A DNA stretch of 64,000 nt from an uncultured Flavobacteriaceae bacterium (GCA_947488345.1 CANKZQ010000006.1:62001-126000); one strand, 5' to 3'. Shown: positions 35,468 through 43,630, counted from the stretch's first letter. Numbers and translations are program-made. Notes: a model not told the origin generated them from the sequence alone.

Positions 35468-35991
35468 TGTTTATAGTTGGAGATTATAATATCGATTCTA
35501 TTCATGATACAGATGCAGAAAGTCTATCTAAACTCATGACAGCCAATTTTGAGCGATTTCATCGTTATTTTCCGAAAACACTTGAACAGAATCTATCATC
35601 GAAGAATTCTAAACTATTTATTCAGAATAAAACGGAACAGTTTAATTCGAAAACTGAATTCTTGTTTGTGTTAAAAGAAATGACAAAGGTTATCGGATTG
35701 ATTTATATCAAAGAATTAGACTGGACTAAAAAGCAAGGTGAGTTTGCTTATTGTATCGGAAAAGAGTATTCAGGAAAGGGGTTAATGAGTGAAACTGTAA
35801 AACGCTTATCTGCCTATGCTTTTAATGAATTAGGTCTAGAAATATTGCAAATCATGGTGCATAAAGACAATATACCAAGTGTAATGGTCGCAAAAAACGG
35901 AGGCTTTAGATGGCAAAGAACCGTACTTAAATCGTATGCGCCTCCCAATGAAGAGGCGTTAGATATGGAACTATATGAATTGTATAAATAA
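35467..35991 (+). CDS. GNAT family N-acetyltransferase (RimJ/RimL-like)
   Basis: 174 aa acetyltransferase using acetyl-CoA. KTEFLFVLKEMTKVIGLIYI forms the central beta strands, EFAYCIGKEYSGKGLMSETVKRLSAYAF (in parts: EFAYCIGKEYSGKGLMSE) contains the acetyl-CoA pyrophosphate loop, and LQIMVHKDNIPSVMVAKNGGF the C-terminal motif B. The ribosomal/small-molecule RimJ/RimL subgroup is the best fit; substrate unknown. Overlaps the DUF6973 gene by 1 bp. Confidence 0.88.
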   Translation: MFIVGDYNIDSIHDTDAESLSKLMTANFERFHRYFPKTLEQNLSSKNSKLFIQNKTEQFNSKTEFLFVLKEMTKVIGLIYIKELDWTKKQGEFAYCIGKEYSGKGLMSETVKRLSAYAFNELGLEILQIMVHKDNIPSVMVAKNGGFRWQRTVLKSYAPPNEEALDMELYELYK

Positions 35992-35997
35992 TAGATT

Positions 35998-36345
35998 ATG
36001 CCTCATTTTGTAATAGATTGCTCGCAGAGTATTTTAGAAATTGAAAGTCCGAAAGATATGTTACAGGCCGTGCATGAAGAAGCGAATGCTACTGGTTTGT
36101 TTGAAGAGGGCGATATAAAAGTTCGTTTAAACCCTTATAATAAGGATTACTTGGTTGGTGGTAAACAAGAAAATTTCATTCATGTGTTCGCCGATATTAT
36201 GGAAGGTAGAAACCAAGAGCAAAAGGCAAACTTGTCACAGCGGATTGTAAAAAGGCTAAAATCTATGTTTTCGGAGGTTACATTCATTGCCATGAATGTC
36301 AATGACTTTGAAAAAGCTACATATTGTAATAAGAACATGATCTAA
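35998..36345 (+). CDS. 5-carboxymethyl-2-hydroxymuconate isomerase-like tautomerase
   Basis: 115 aa member of the CHMI branch of the tautomerase superfamily. MPHFVIDCS places Pro2, the catalytic base after Met removal, next to the conserved core; a conserved arginine-containing KVRLNPYN and the FADIMEGRNQEQKANLSQ block follow. In other bacteria CHMI acts in homoprotocatechuate breakdown, which is absent here, so a different substrate is likely. Sits between GNAT and hemF genes with 3-6 bp gaps. Confidence 0.85.
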   Translation: MPHFVIDCSQSILEIESPKDMLQAVHEEANATGLFEEGDIKVRLNPYNKDYLVGGKQENFIHVFADIMEGRNQEQKANLSQRIVKRLKSMFSEVTFIAMNVNDFEKATYCNKNMI

Positions 36346-36348
36346 ATA

Positions 36349-37251
36349 ATGAAAGATAAATTTTATAACTATATACAACAATTACAAGACACCATTACTT
36401 CTACATTAGAAGCGATAGACGGTAAGGCTACTTTTCAAGAAGATATATGGAAACGCCCAGAAGGTGGTGGCGGAAGAACGCGTGTAATTGAAAATGGGAA
36501 TGTATTTGAAAAAGGTGGTGTGAATATATCTGGTGTTCATGGTAAATTACCGAAATCTATGCAAGCCTATTTTAATGTAGGAGATGTTGATTTTTTTGCC
36601 TGTGGCTTGAGTTTAGTCCTGCACCCTAAAAGTCCGATGGTACCAACGGTACACGCCAATTGGCGTTATTTTGAGATGTATAATGAACAAGGTGATATTA
36701 TTGATTCTTGGTTTGGAGGTGGGCAAGATTTGACACCGTATTATCTCTTCGAAGAAGATGCGCAACACTTTCATCAGGTTTGTAAAACTTCTTGTGATCG
36801 TCACAATGACAAATTTTATGAAACGTATAAAAAACGGTGTGATGAATATTTCTACAACGCTCATAGAAATGAAGGTAGAGGTATAGGAGGGCTATTTTTT
36901 GATTATTGTAAGGAATCAGAGCAAATGACGATGCAAAATTGGTACGAATTTGTGACTGAAGTCGGAGATAGTTTCTTAAAAGCTTATGTACCAATTGTAG
37001 AAAAAAGAAAGGAGTTAACTTACGATCAAAAGCATCGCAATTGGCAAGAAATACGCCGTGGTCGGTATGTTGAATTTAATTTAGTACATGATAAAGGAAC
37101 GTTGTTTGGTTTAAAAACAAATGGACGAATAGAAAGTATCTTAATGAGCCTACCACCGCATGTACAATGGGTTTATGATCATCATCCTATGAATGGAAGT
37201 GAGGAAGAAAAACTGGTACAAGTCTTGCGGCATCCAAAAGCTTGGGTCTAG
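36349..37251 (+). CDS. hemF: Oxygen-dependent coproporphyrinogen-III oxidase
   Basis: Converts coproporphyrinogen III to protoporphyrinogen IX using oxygen. 300 aa, usual length. Diagnostic blocks are GGGGRTRVIENGNVFEKGG (about 39-57), WFGGGQDLTPYY (about 122-133) and GRGIGGLFFDY. The oxygen-independent HemN is not in this window, so this route implies aerobic life. Last gene of the heme operon; no clear terminator was seen in the 77 bases before the kinase gene. Confidence 0.97.
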   Translation: MKDKFYNYIQQLQDTITSTLEAIDGKATFQEDIWKRPEGGGGRTRVIENGNVFEKGGVNISGVHGKLPKSMQAYFNVGDVDFFACGLSLVLHPKSPMVPTVHANWRYFEMYNEQGDIIDSWFGGGQDLTPYYLFEEDAQHFHQVCKTSCDRHNDKFYETYKKRCDEYFYNAHRNEGRGIGGLFFDYCKESEQMTMQNWYEFVTEVGDSFLKAYVPIVEKRKELTYDQKHRNWQEIRRGRYVEFNLVHDKGTLFGLKTNGRIESILMSLPPHVQWVYDHHPMNGSEEEKLVQVLRHPKAWV

Positions 37252-37263
37252 TTTAAATCGTAT

Positions 37264-37280
37264 GTTAATGCTAGGTTAAT
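37264..37280 (+). promoter_or_regulatory. Direct-repeat operator candidate before the histidine kinase gene
   Basis: GTTAAT at 37264-37269 and 37275-37280, starts 11 bp apart, the geometry used by OmpR-type response regulators. The last base is 37 bases before the -7 box start (37317). Confidence 0.65.
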
Positions 37281-37295
37281 AGGACGCATTTCTTA

Positions 37296-37324
37296 TTTGA
37301 AGTTTAAAAGTTCTCTTATTTTTG
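37296..37324 (+). promoter_or_regulatory. Promoter of the kinase/regulator operon
   Basis: TTTG (37296-37299) and TATTTTTG (37317-37324), 17-bp spacer. The ATG at 37329 is only 4 bases after the -7 box, so the transcript may be nearly leaderless. Confidence 0.55.
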
Positions 37325-37328
37325 GAGT

Positions 37329-38723
37329 ATGCCGAAAAAAATTAGCTTCTTGATCATTGCTTCTATCGCAGGTTTATTGGCGCTCTCGCTTACACAAGCA
37401 TATCTTTTTAAAAACACGTACACTCAAAAAAAGGTAGCCTTTTTGAACAAGGCGAATCAAGCAGTGTCTAGAATAGATGACTATACACCATCAATTGATT
37501 CGATTAACGATAAATGGCAACGACTTTTTGTTAAAGAACTTGATAATTATAATTTAAAAATCAGTACAAATCAAGAGGTACTCAGTAGATTAAGACATAT
37601 AACAGATTCATTAAATTCCTCCTTTAAAACGGAATATGATAAAGAACTCAAGACTAAAAATCTAGCATATAACTTGAAGTTTCATAAAATTGTGAAGCAC
37701 ATTATTCTAGTGGATAGCACGAAAATTGACACTTTATTTAAGGAAGATCCTAAACGATTTTATCGATTGTTAGGTCATGATTTTGAGCATAATACAGACT
37801 CTGAAATAAGTAATTCTGTTTGGCAAACCGAACGATCATTTAAAAAGACCGTTGATGGCATATCAAAAAATGTAGCCTATCAATTATACTTTGAAACTCA
37901 AGATCATATTAATATAGACGGTTGGCGCGGTATAGTCCTAAAAAGTATGACTACGTTGCTAATCTTGTCTTTTCTAATTTTTACATTTGTAATTACCATA
38001 CTTTTTTATTCGATACGCAGTTTAATTAAACAGAAAAAAATTGCAGATATAAAAACTGATTTCATCAATAATATTACGCATGAACTAAAAACACCACTCG
38101 CAACACTATCGCTCGCAACAAAGATGCTTCGGAAAAATGAAGTACAAAATAATCCAAACACGATGGATACAACATTGAGTACAATTGAAAGACAAAATAT
38201 ACGGTTACAAAAGTTGATTGATCAGGTGTTGAACAATAGTCTGGGATATCATGAAATCGAACTGCAAAAAGAAATGGTTCATACTAAGGTATACTTAGAT
38301 ACGCTATTAGATGATTTTTTACTCTCTTTTGCCAAACACAATATTGAGATAGAACGACATATTTTAGACGAAAATCATAAGATATCTATTGATAAATTCT
38401 ACTTGAGCACTGCTATTTTAAATATTTTAGAGAATGCTGTGAAATATGGCGGGAGCAAGATTAAAGTTGCAGCCCAAGTAAGTCCTGATAGTTGGTTTAG
38501 AATTTCATTTAGTGACAATGGACAAGGAATTTCCAAGAAAGACCAGCGTTTCTTATTTGATAAATTTTTTAGAGCTAATGATAAGGAAGTCCATAATGTC
38601 AAAGGTCTCGGTTTAGGACTCTACTATAGTAATCAAATTGTGAAAGCACATCATGGAAATATTAGTGTTGATAGCGCCGAAGGAGCCGGTTCAACATTCA
38701 CTATAAATCTTCGTACAACATAA
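37329..38723 (+). CDS. Sensor histidine kinase
   Basis: 464 aa two-component sensor. One transmembrane helix at about 5-25 and another at about 211-235 bracket a periplasmic sensing region of about 185 residues. The dimerisation/phosphoacceptor motif DFINNITHELKTPLATL carries His251. The ATPase domain has an N box (NILENAVKYGG), G1 (DNGQGIS) and G2 (GLGLGLYYS). No HAMP domain is obvious. Pairs with the response regulator 4 bp downstream; the signal is unknown. Confidence 0.96.
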   Translation: MPKKISFLIIASIAGLLALSLTQAYLFKNTYTQKKVAFLNKANQAVSRIDDYTPSIDSINDKWQRLFVKELDNYNLKISTNQEVLSRLRHITDSLNSSFKTEYDKELKTKNLAYNLKFHKIVKHIILVDSTKIDTLFKEDPKRFYRLLGHDFEHNTDSEISNSVWQTERSFKKTVDGISKNVAYQLYFETQDHINIDGWRGIVLKSMTTLLILSFLIFTFVITILFYSIRSLIKQKKIADIKTDFINNITHELKTPLATLSLATKMLRKNEVQNNPNTMDTTLSTIERQNIRLQKLIDQVLNNSLGYHEIELQKEMVHTKVYLDTLLDDFLLSFAKHNIEIERHILDENHKISIDKFYLSTAILNILENAVKYGGSKIKVAAQVSPDSWFRISFSDNGQGISKKDQRFLFDKFFRANDKEVHNVKGLGLGLYYSNQIVKAHHGNISVDSAEGAGSTFTINLRTT

Positions 38724-38727
38724 AAGA

Positions 38728-39423
38728 ATGAATAATAATACAAATCATATTTTATTAGCCGAAGATGACAGCGATTTTGGTAATATTCTAAGGCAATATT
38801 TAGAGATTTCTGGCTATGTTATCACCTGGGCCAAAGATGGGAAAGAGGCCTTAGATCTTTTTCAAAAAGAACATTTTGATATTTGTGTATTGGATGTGAT
38901 GATGCCAAAAATGGACGGATTTACCTTGGCCGAACATCTAATTGAGTTACAACCAGAAATACCTTTTATATTTTTAACGGCTCGAAAAATGAAAGAAGAT
39001 AAAATCAAAGGCTTAAAACTTGGAGCTGATGATTATATCGTGAAGCCTTTCGAAGCTGATGAATTAGTATTAAGATTACAAAATATTTTAAAAAGAACAA
39101 CAGGAAACAAAATAGCGATAACCAACGAGGTCATAGGTATTGGGAGTTATACTTTTAACACGCGTCGTTTAGAGTTGAAGTTCGAGGATGAGATACAACA
39201 ATTAACCGAAAAAGAAGCCGAACTCATATTATTCTTATATAACCATAAAAATCAACTACTTAAAAGAGAAGAAATCTTAACATCTGTTTGGAAAAATGAT
39301 GATTATTTTTCAGGAAGAAGCATGGATGTTTTTATTAGTCGACTGCGTAAATATTTTCATAAAGATGCCACGATTTCTATCGAAAGCTCTCGTGGGATTG
39401 GTCTTGAATTTAAGATAGGTTAA
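38728..39423 (+). CDS. OmpR/PhoB family response regulator
   Basis: 231 aa. The receiver domain (about 7-120) has the acidic pair Glu12/Asp13, phosphoacceptor Asp56 in DICVLDVMMPKMDGF and the conserved lysine in DDYIVKPFEADEL. The C-terminal winged helix (about 130-230) contains LTEKEAELILFL and SGRSMDVFISRLRKYF, typical of OmpR-type DNA binding. It likely binds the GTTAAT direct repeats before its own operon and before 39530. Confidence 0.96.
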   Translation: MNNNTNHILLAEDDSDFGNILRQYLEISGYVITWAKDGKEALDLFQKEHFDICVLDVMMPKMDGFTLAEHLIELQPEIPFIFLTARKMKEDKIKGLKLGADDYIVKPFEADELVLRLQNILKRTTGNKIAITNEVIGIGSYTFNTRRLELKFEDEIQQLTEKEAELILFLYNHKNQLLKREEILTSVWKNDDYFSGRSMDVFISRLRKYFHKDATISIESSRGIGLEFKIG

Positions 39424-39440
39424 TGATTTCTCCTTTGTAG

Positions 39441-39457
39441 GTTAATCAAAAGTTAAC
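39441..39457 (+). promoter_or_regulatory. Direct-repeat operator candidate before the small secreted protein gene
   Basis: GTTAAT at 39441-39446 and GTTAAC at 39452-39457, starts 11 bp apart, 37 bases before a TAnnTTTG box: same geometry as before the kinase gene. Confidence 0.65.
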
Positions 39458-39493
39458 GGTCGCAAATTGCTTTTTTCGAAATACATTGGAATC

Positions 39494-39501
39494 TATGTTT
39501 G
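39494..39501 (+). promoter_or_regulatory. -7 box of the small secreted protein gene
   Basis: TATGTTTG, exact TAnnTTTG, 29 bases before ATG 39530. The -33 position holds only TTTT, as expected for an activator-dependent promoter. Confidence 0.55.
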
Positions 39502-39529
39502 TAGTCTAATAATTTAAAACTGTAAAAAT

Positions 39530-40087
39530 ATGAGACCATTTAAATTTATGATTTTAGCAATTGCCATGTACACCATAAATGCGTGTGCACAAGATTTTCC
39601 AGCAACTCCCGAAACTCCAAAAACACCAAATACAGGTGATATGCACACCGAAGTAACATCAACCGTGAGTAATTCGACAAGTGTATCAAATTCAAGTGAT
39701 ACGTATAAGTTCACTTCAAAATTTCAGTTTTCTAAAAGGAAAGGTATCCTAGATATTTTAGAAAGTGAATTGACGGATGTCCAAGTACAAAAAAAAGGAA
39801 GCCAATACATATGGAGTAAGATGAAAAATGGTAAGACTATTTTTGAATGTGAACTATCTAAAACCAAGTTAAGGATGTTCTTAGATAAAAAAGAGGCGTC
39901 TTACAGTTTTCATAGAAGAATGAAGTCATTGGGTAATGAATTGCGAAAGTATATATCGGCTCACAGAAACTTCAACTATACCGCATCTTCAAGTTCTGTG
40001 GGTGATGCACAAGCTAGAGTAGATAGAGCGAAAGAAGAGCTACAACGTTCCTTAAAAAATTTAGAGAAAACAAAAAGAAAGCAATAA
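39530..40087 (+). CDS. Small secreted/lipoprotein-like protein, probable target of the two-component system
   Basis: 185 aa; I recognise no family. An N-terminal signal sequence ends TINAC (Cys19), an imperfect lipobox. A Ser/Thr/Pro-rich linker (about 22-58) leads to a charged middle and a C-terminal coiled coil (about 155-182, rich in Glu, Lys, Arg). It follows the sensor/regulator genes in the same direction, has the same operator pattern, and ends in a strong terminator, so it is best read as the system's local output. Confidence 0.75.
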   Translation: MRPFKFMILAIAMYTINACAQDFPATPETPKTPNTGDMHTEVTSTVSNSTSVSNSSDTYKFTSKFQFSKRKGILDILESELTDVQVQKKGSQYIWSKMKNGKTIFECELSKTKLRMFLDKKEASYSFHRRMKSLGNELRKYISAHRNFNYTASSSSVGDAQARVDRAKEELQRSLKNLEKTKRKQ

Positions 40088-40100
40088 CAAATCCAATTTC

Positions 40101-40138
40101 AATAATAAAAGCCACAGTTTCTTGTGGCTTTTATTATT
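40101..40138. terminator. Strong bidirectional terminator
   Basis: AATAATAAAAGCCACA (40101-40116) and TGTGGCTTTTATTATT (40123-40138) form a perfect 16-bp stem with a 6-base loop (GTTTCT) and T-rich flank. Ends the 39530 gene; symmetric enough to serve the minus strand too. The remaining ~180 bases to the molybdoenzyme gene show only imperfect dyads. Confidence 0.9.
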
Positions 40139-40318
40139 AGGTATAAAAGGCAGCGTCATTAATATTCTTAAAGTACTAACGTCTTAGGGAGAATTTGCAT
40201 TTAATTCCCTTGTTAAAAGGTAAAGAAGGTCGTACTTCGAACTTTTACATAATGATCACTGCCCGCATATTGTTCTTTCAAATGTACAAATTTCAACAGT
40301 GCTAAAGTATACTATTTT

Positions 40319-42613
40319 TTATTTACTTTTTTCAATACTAATCACCACGGTTTTCGAGGCCGGAGTATTACTAGTGTGCGCCACACTTTTTAGTGGTACT
40401 AGCACATTAGCCTCCGGAAAGTAGGTGGCAGTGCATTGTCTTGGAATTGAGTAGGGCACCACGAGAAATTTTTTGGCCACTCGTTGTGTTTCATTAAAAT
40501 GAGAAATCAAATCTACAGTATCTAGTTTTTGCAAGCCCTGTTCGGTCATATCCTGTGCATTCATGAATACAATACGACGCTCATTTAAGACGCCTCTGTA
40601 CCGATCATTTAAACCATAAATAGTGGTATTGTACTGATCATGCGTGCGAATGGTCATCATGATAAATTGATTTTTCTCTAATTTCACATCAGAAATCGCA
40701 TTGATTGTAAAATTTGCTTTTCCAGTGTATGTAGGAGCAAAATCCCCTTTTCGGGAATTGTTAGGTAAATAAAACCCACCTTTTTTGCGCACCCGTTCAT
40801 TATAATTATCAAATCCAGGAATGGTGGCTTCAATTTTGTCGCGAATAAAATCGTAATTAGAAACCAGTCTAGACCATACAACTTTCGAATTTTGTAGCGT
40901 CGCTTCGGCAATACCGGCAACAATGGCAGGTTCACTGAGTAATTCTTCGGATAATGGTGCTAAATGACCAGTAGATTGATGTACAACTCCCATAGAATTT
41001 TCAACACTTACAAACTGTTCACCACTTTCCTGTGCATCCTTTTCAGACCTACCTAAACAGGGTAAAATCAATGCTTGTCTACCATGAATTACATGGCTTC
41101 TATTAAGTTTTGTCGAGATATGTACGGTCAATTCGCAGTTTTGCAATGCCTCCGCGGTGACTTCAGTGTCTGGTGTTGCTGAAATAAAATTACCACCCAT
41201 AGCTATAAATACCTTTGCTTTTTTAGAATGCATAGCCTCAATAGCATCGACAACATCATATCCATGGTCGCGAGGGGCATTAAATTTAAATTCTTTCTCT
41301 AAAGCGTCTAAAAATGAATCTTTAGGTTTCTCCCAAATACCCATGGTTCTGTCGCCTTGTACGTTTGAATGCCCACGCACTGGACAAGTTCCAGCGCCTT
41401 TCTTACCAATACTTCCTTTTAGCAATAAAAGATTCACAATCTCTCGAATATTATCGACTGCATTTTTATGTTGTGTCAAACCCATAGCCCAACAAATAAT
41501 TATTTTTTTACTTGTTGCAATGAGGTTCGCTGCTTCGATAACAGCACTTTTGTCAAGGCCAGTATTTTCGATGAGTTCATCGAGGTCATAACGTTTTAGA
41601 TCGGCTAAAAATTGATCTAGTCCTTGTGTTTTTTGGGTGATGAAATCATGATCAAAAATACTACCAGGATTCGCTTCCTCTTTTGCAATGAGAAGCAATA
41701 AAATAGCTTTAAGTAACGAAACATCTTCGTTGATTTTGACTTGTAAAAAAATGTCGGTCAGTTGCTCTCCTGAAAACCATTTCAATGGCTTTTGTGGATT
41801 TCTAAATTCCAGTAGTCCTACCTCAGGTAGCGGATTCACCGTAATAATTTTCCCACCATTCTTTTTGGTGTCTGCAAGAGCAGAAAGCATTCTAGGATGA
41901 TTAGTGCCGGGATTTTGTCCCATGACAATGACCAGATCGGCATGATTGAAATCATCTAATGTCACCGAGCCTTTACCAATACCTAAGGTTTCTGATAGCG
42001 CAGCACCACTCGATTCATGACACATGTTTGAGCAATCGGGCAAGTTGTTAGTGCCGAACTGTCTAACAAACAGTTGATATAAAAAGGCAGCCTCATTACT
42101 CGTTCTTCCTGAAGTATAAAAAATAGCTTCGTTAGGAGAACTTAGTGCATTTAATTCCCTACCTATAAGGTCAAAGGCGTCTTGCCAGGAAATCTTTTCG
42201 TAATGAGAGCTACCTGGTTTTAGAAGAACAGGATGCGTAATACGCCCTTTCTTTCCTATTTCATAATCTGATAATTTCGCCAATTCAGCCACAGAATGTG
42301 AAGCGAAAAATAGCGGTGAGACTCTATTCTTTGTCGCTTCTTCGGCGATCGCTTTGGCCCCGTTTTCACAATATTCTGCTAGAAAGGCCCGTTTTGCATC
42401 TGGATCTGGCCAAGCACAACCAGGGCAGTCAAAACCATCTTTTTGATTTATTTTAGAGAGTAGCCCAATACCTTTTACAATACCAACTTCCTCCTTAATA
42501 TGCTTGAATGTAGACCGTATAGCTTTGATACCTGCTGCCGAAGCTGGAACTTTAGTAAGTTGAATGCCAGTGAATTTCTCTGGAGGTTGTGCAACAGTCT
42601 TTTTCTTACTCAT
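40319..42613 (-). CDS. FdhF/YdeP-like molybdopterin oxidoreductase
   Basis: 764 aa molybdoenzyme of the YdeP (oxidoreductase alpha, molybdopterin subunit) type. The family N-terminal mark FDCPGCAWPDPDAKRAF is present, then SNMCHESSGAALSETLG, whose Cys is the likely molybdenum ligand, GQNPGTNHPRML, and FVSVENSMGVVHQS. Cytosolic, no twin-arginine signal. The [4Fe-4S] cysteine block of classic formate dehydrogenases is not evident. Electron partner and substrate are unknown. Overlaps fdhD by 4 bp. Confidence 0.9.
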   Translation of the reverse strand: MSKKKTVAQPPEKFTGIQLTKVPASAAGIKAIRSTFKHIKEEVGIVKGIGLLSKINQKDGFDCPGCAWPDPDAKRAFLAEYCENGAKAIAEEATKNRVSPLFFASHSVAELAKLSDYEIGKKGRITHPVLLKPGSSHYEKISWQDAFDLIGRELNALSSPNEAIFYTSGRTSNEAAFLYQLFVRQFGTNNLPDCSNMCHESSGAALSETLGIGKGSVTLDDFNHADLVIVMGQNPGTNHPRMLSALADTKKNGGKIITVNPLPEVGLLEFRNPQKPLKWFSGEQLTDIFLQVKINEDVSLLKAILLLLIAKEEANPGSIFDHDFITQKTQGLDQFLADLKRYDLDELIENTGLDKSAVIEAANLIATSKKIIICWAMGLTQHKNAVDNIREIVNLLLLKGSIGKKGAGTCPVRGHSNVQGDRTMGIWEKPKDSFLDALEKEFKFNAPRDHGYDVVDAIEAMHSKKAKVFIAMGGNFISATPDTEVTAEALQNCELTVHISTKLNRSHVIHGRQALILPCLGRSEKDAQESGEQFVSVENSMGVVHQSTGHLAPLSEELLSEPAIVAGIAEATLQNSKVVWSRLVSNYDFIRDKIEATIPGFDNYNERVRKKGGFYLPNNSRKGDFAPTYTGKANFTINAISDVKLEKNQFIMMTIRTHDQYNTTIYGLNDRYRGVLNERRIVFMNAQDMTEQGLQKLDTVDLISHFNETQRVAKKFLVVPYSIPRQCTATYFPEANVLVPLKSVAHTSNTPASKTVVISIEKSK

Positions 42614-43452
42614 AATTCTATATAATGTGGGTTTGCATAAATAGTTGCTTTATCATCTCTACTAAATCCGATAAGACAAATACCAAATTCCTTTGCATAA
42701 TCGACAGCTAGAGAAGAACACGCAGAAACAGCTACAATAATAGGGATTTTTGCAAAGAAAGCCTTCGATACGATTTCATAAGAGACCCTTCCGCTGACTA
42801 AAATACAGGCTATTTGGTCTAATTTGTGTTGATTTAGTAAATCACCCACAACTTTATCTAAGGCATTATGTCTGCCAATATCTTCTTTAAGACTCAATAT
42901 ATTTTTGTTGCTATCGAAAGCTGCGGTAGCATGAGAACCTCCAGTTGTTAAAAAAAGTGATTGTTGTGCTTTCATTTGCTGGTACATTTGCCGGATCGCA
43001 TCTAGTTTCAACATCGAAGGTGTTGCAATTCTTTTTCCAGAAATGGAGATGTCTTTTAATTGCTGCTTGCCACAAATACCGCATGAAGATACTGATAACA
43101 AGGTGCGTTTATTTAAATAACCTTGACCTAACACTTCTAGTGGAATAGTGGCATTCATAACAGAAAACCCATTTTCATGTTCCTCAATAGTTTCTAACAC
43201 TAGATCGGTGATTCCCTTATAAATGTCTTCAGCAAATAATAAGCCTCTGATTAAGGCTTCATCATCATTCGGTGTGCGCATCACAACCGTGTAGGGTTGG
43301 TCATTAATATTTATTTGTAAGGCGGCCTCTACCACTAAATCGTCCTGAATTTTAGCGTTCGATAAACTGTTTGTTTTTATGGCTTCGTACTCTAGAGATC
43401 GCATGCTTAAAAGTTTGTTAGGTAAAGTTAGGTTTTTTAGGGCTACTGACAA
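42610..43452 (-). CDS. fdhD: Formate dehydrogenase accessory sulfurtransferase FdhD
   Basis: 280 aa sulfur carrier that sulfurates the molybdenum cofactor of FdhF-type enzymes, taking sulfur from IscS. The redox motif SVSSCGICGK has Cys124 and Cys127; the GGSHATAAFD and KEDIGRHNALDKVVGD blocks are diagnostic. First gene of a two-gene operon with the molybdoenzyme, which supports that the latter needs a sulfido-Mo cofactor. Confidence 0.95.
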   Translation of the reverse strand: MSVALKNLTLPNKLLSMRSLEYEAIKTNSLSNAKIQDDLVVEAALQININDQPYTVVMRTPNDDEALIRGLLFAEDIYKGITDLVLETIEEHENGFSVMNATIPLEVLGQGYLNKRTLLSVSSCGICGKQQLKDISISGKRIATPSMLKLDAIRQMYQQMKAQQSLFLTTGGSHATAAFDSNKNILSLKEDIGRHNALDKVVGDLLNQHKLDQIACILVSGRVSYEIVSKAFFAKIPIIVAVSACSSLAVDYAKEFGICLIGFSRDDKATIYANPHYIEL

Positions 43453-43468
43453 ACAAGTTTTAGCGAAG

Positions 43469-43503
43469 CAAATTTATTTATTAAAATTAATGTGACTTAT
43501 CAA
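43469..43503 (-). promoter_or_regulatory. Promoter of the fdhD operon
   Basis: Minus-strand TAAATTTG (43469-43476), with TTG (43501-43503) 24 bp upstream; 17 bases before the fdhD ATG. Confidence 0.5.
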
Positions 43504-43509
43504 ATATTT

Positions 43510-43620
43510 ATGTGTCATAAAGATGTAAGAGATAGTTTTTTTAGTTGCTATGAAGAAGAACTAGAAATTGTTAAAGAAAAAGGGTATGTGATTTTTAAAC
43601 CTCAGTGTGTTAAACGCTGA
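43510..43620 (+). CDS. Possible 36-aa small protein with its own terminator
   Basis: An ATG at 43510 opens a 36-residue frame (starts MCHKDVRD, ends PQCVKR, three Cys) whose stop TGA lies in the terminator stem at 43597-43625. It is on plus between two minus-strand genes, and the terminator is directional for plus, so a plus transcript is expected here. No TAnnTTTG box was found before it, and the product matches no family I know. The transcript could instead be a non-coding RNA. Confidence 0.35.
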   Translation: MCHKDVRDSFFSCYEEELEIVKEKGYVIFKPQCVKR

Positions 43621-43630
43621 GGTTTTTTTT
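43597..43630 (+). terminator. Rho-independent terminator on plus in the fdhD/methyltransferase gap
   Basis: AAACCTCAG (43597-43605) pairs with CTGAGGTTT (43617-43625), extended by a G-C and a wobble pair, 7-base loop, then eight T residues (43623-43630). On minus the flank is not U-rich, so it points to a plus-strand transcript. Confidence 0.8.

Noticed and set aside
40139-40318. Imperfect dyads (GGGAGAATT, AATTCCC and GTAAAG, CTTTTAC) before the molybdoenzyme stop
   Set aside because: Mismatches break the stems and no T-run or conserved motif supports function.
41157-41591. 144-codon plus-strand open frame inside the molybdoenzyme gene
   Set aside because: Antisense shadow; the minus-strand frame matches conserved family motifs throughout.
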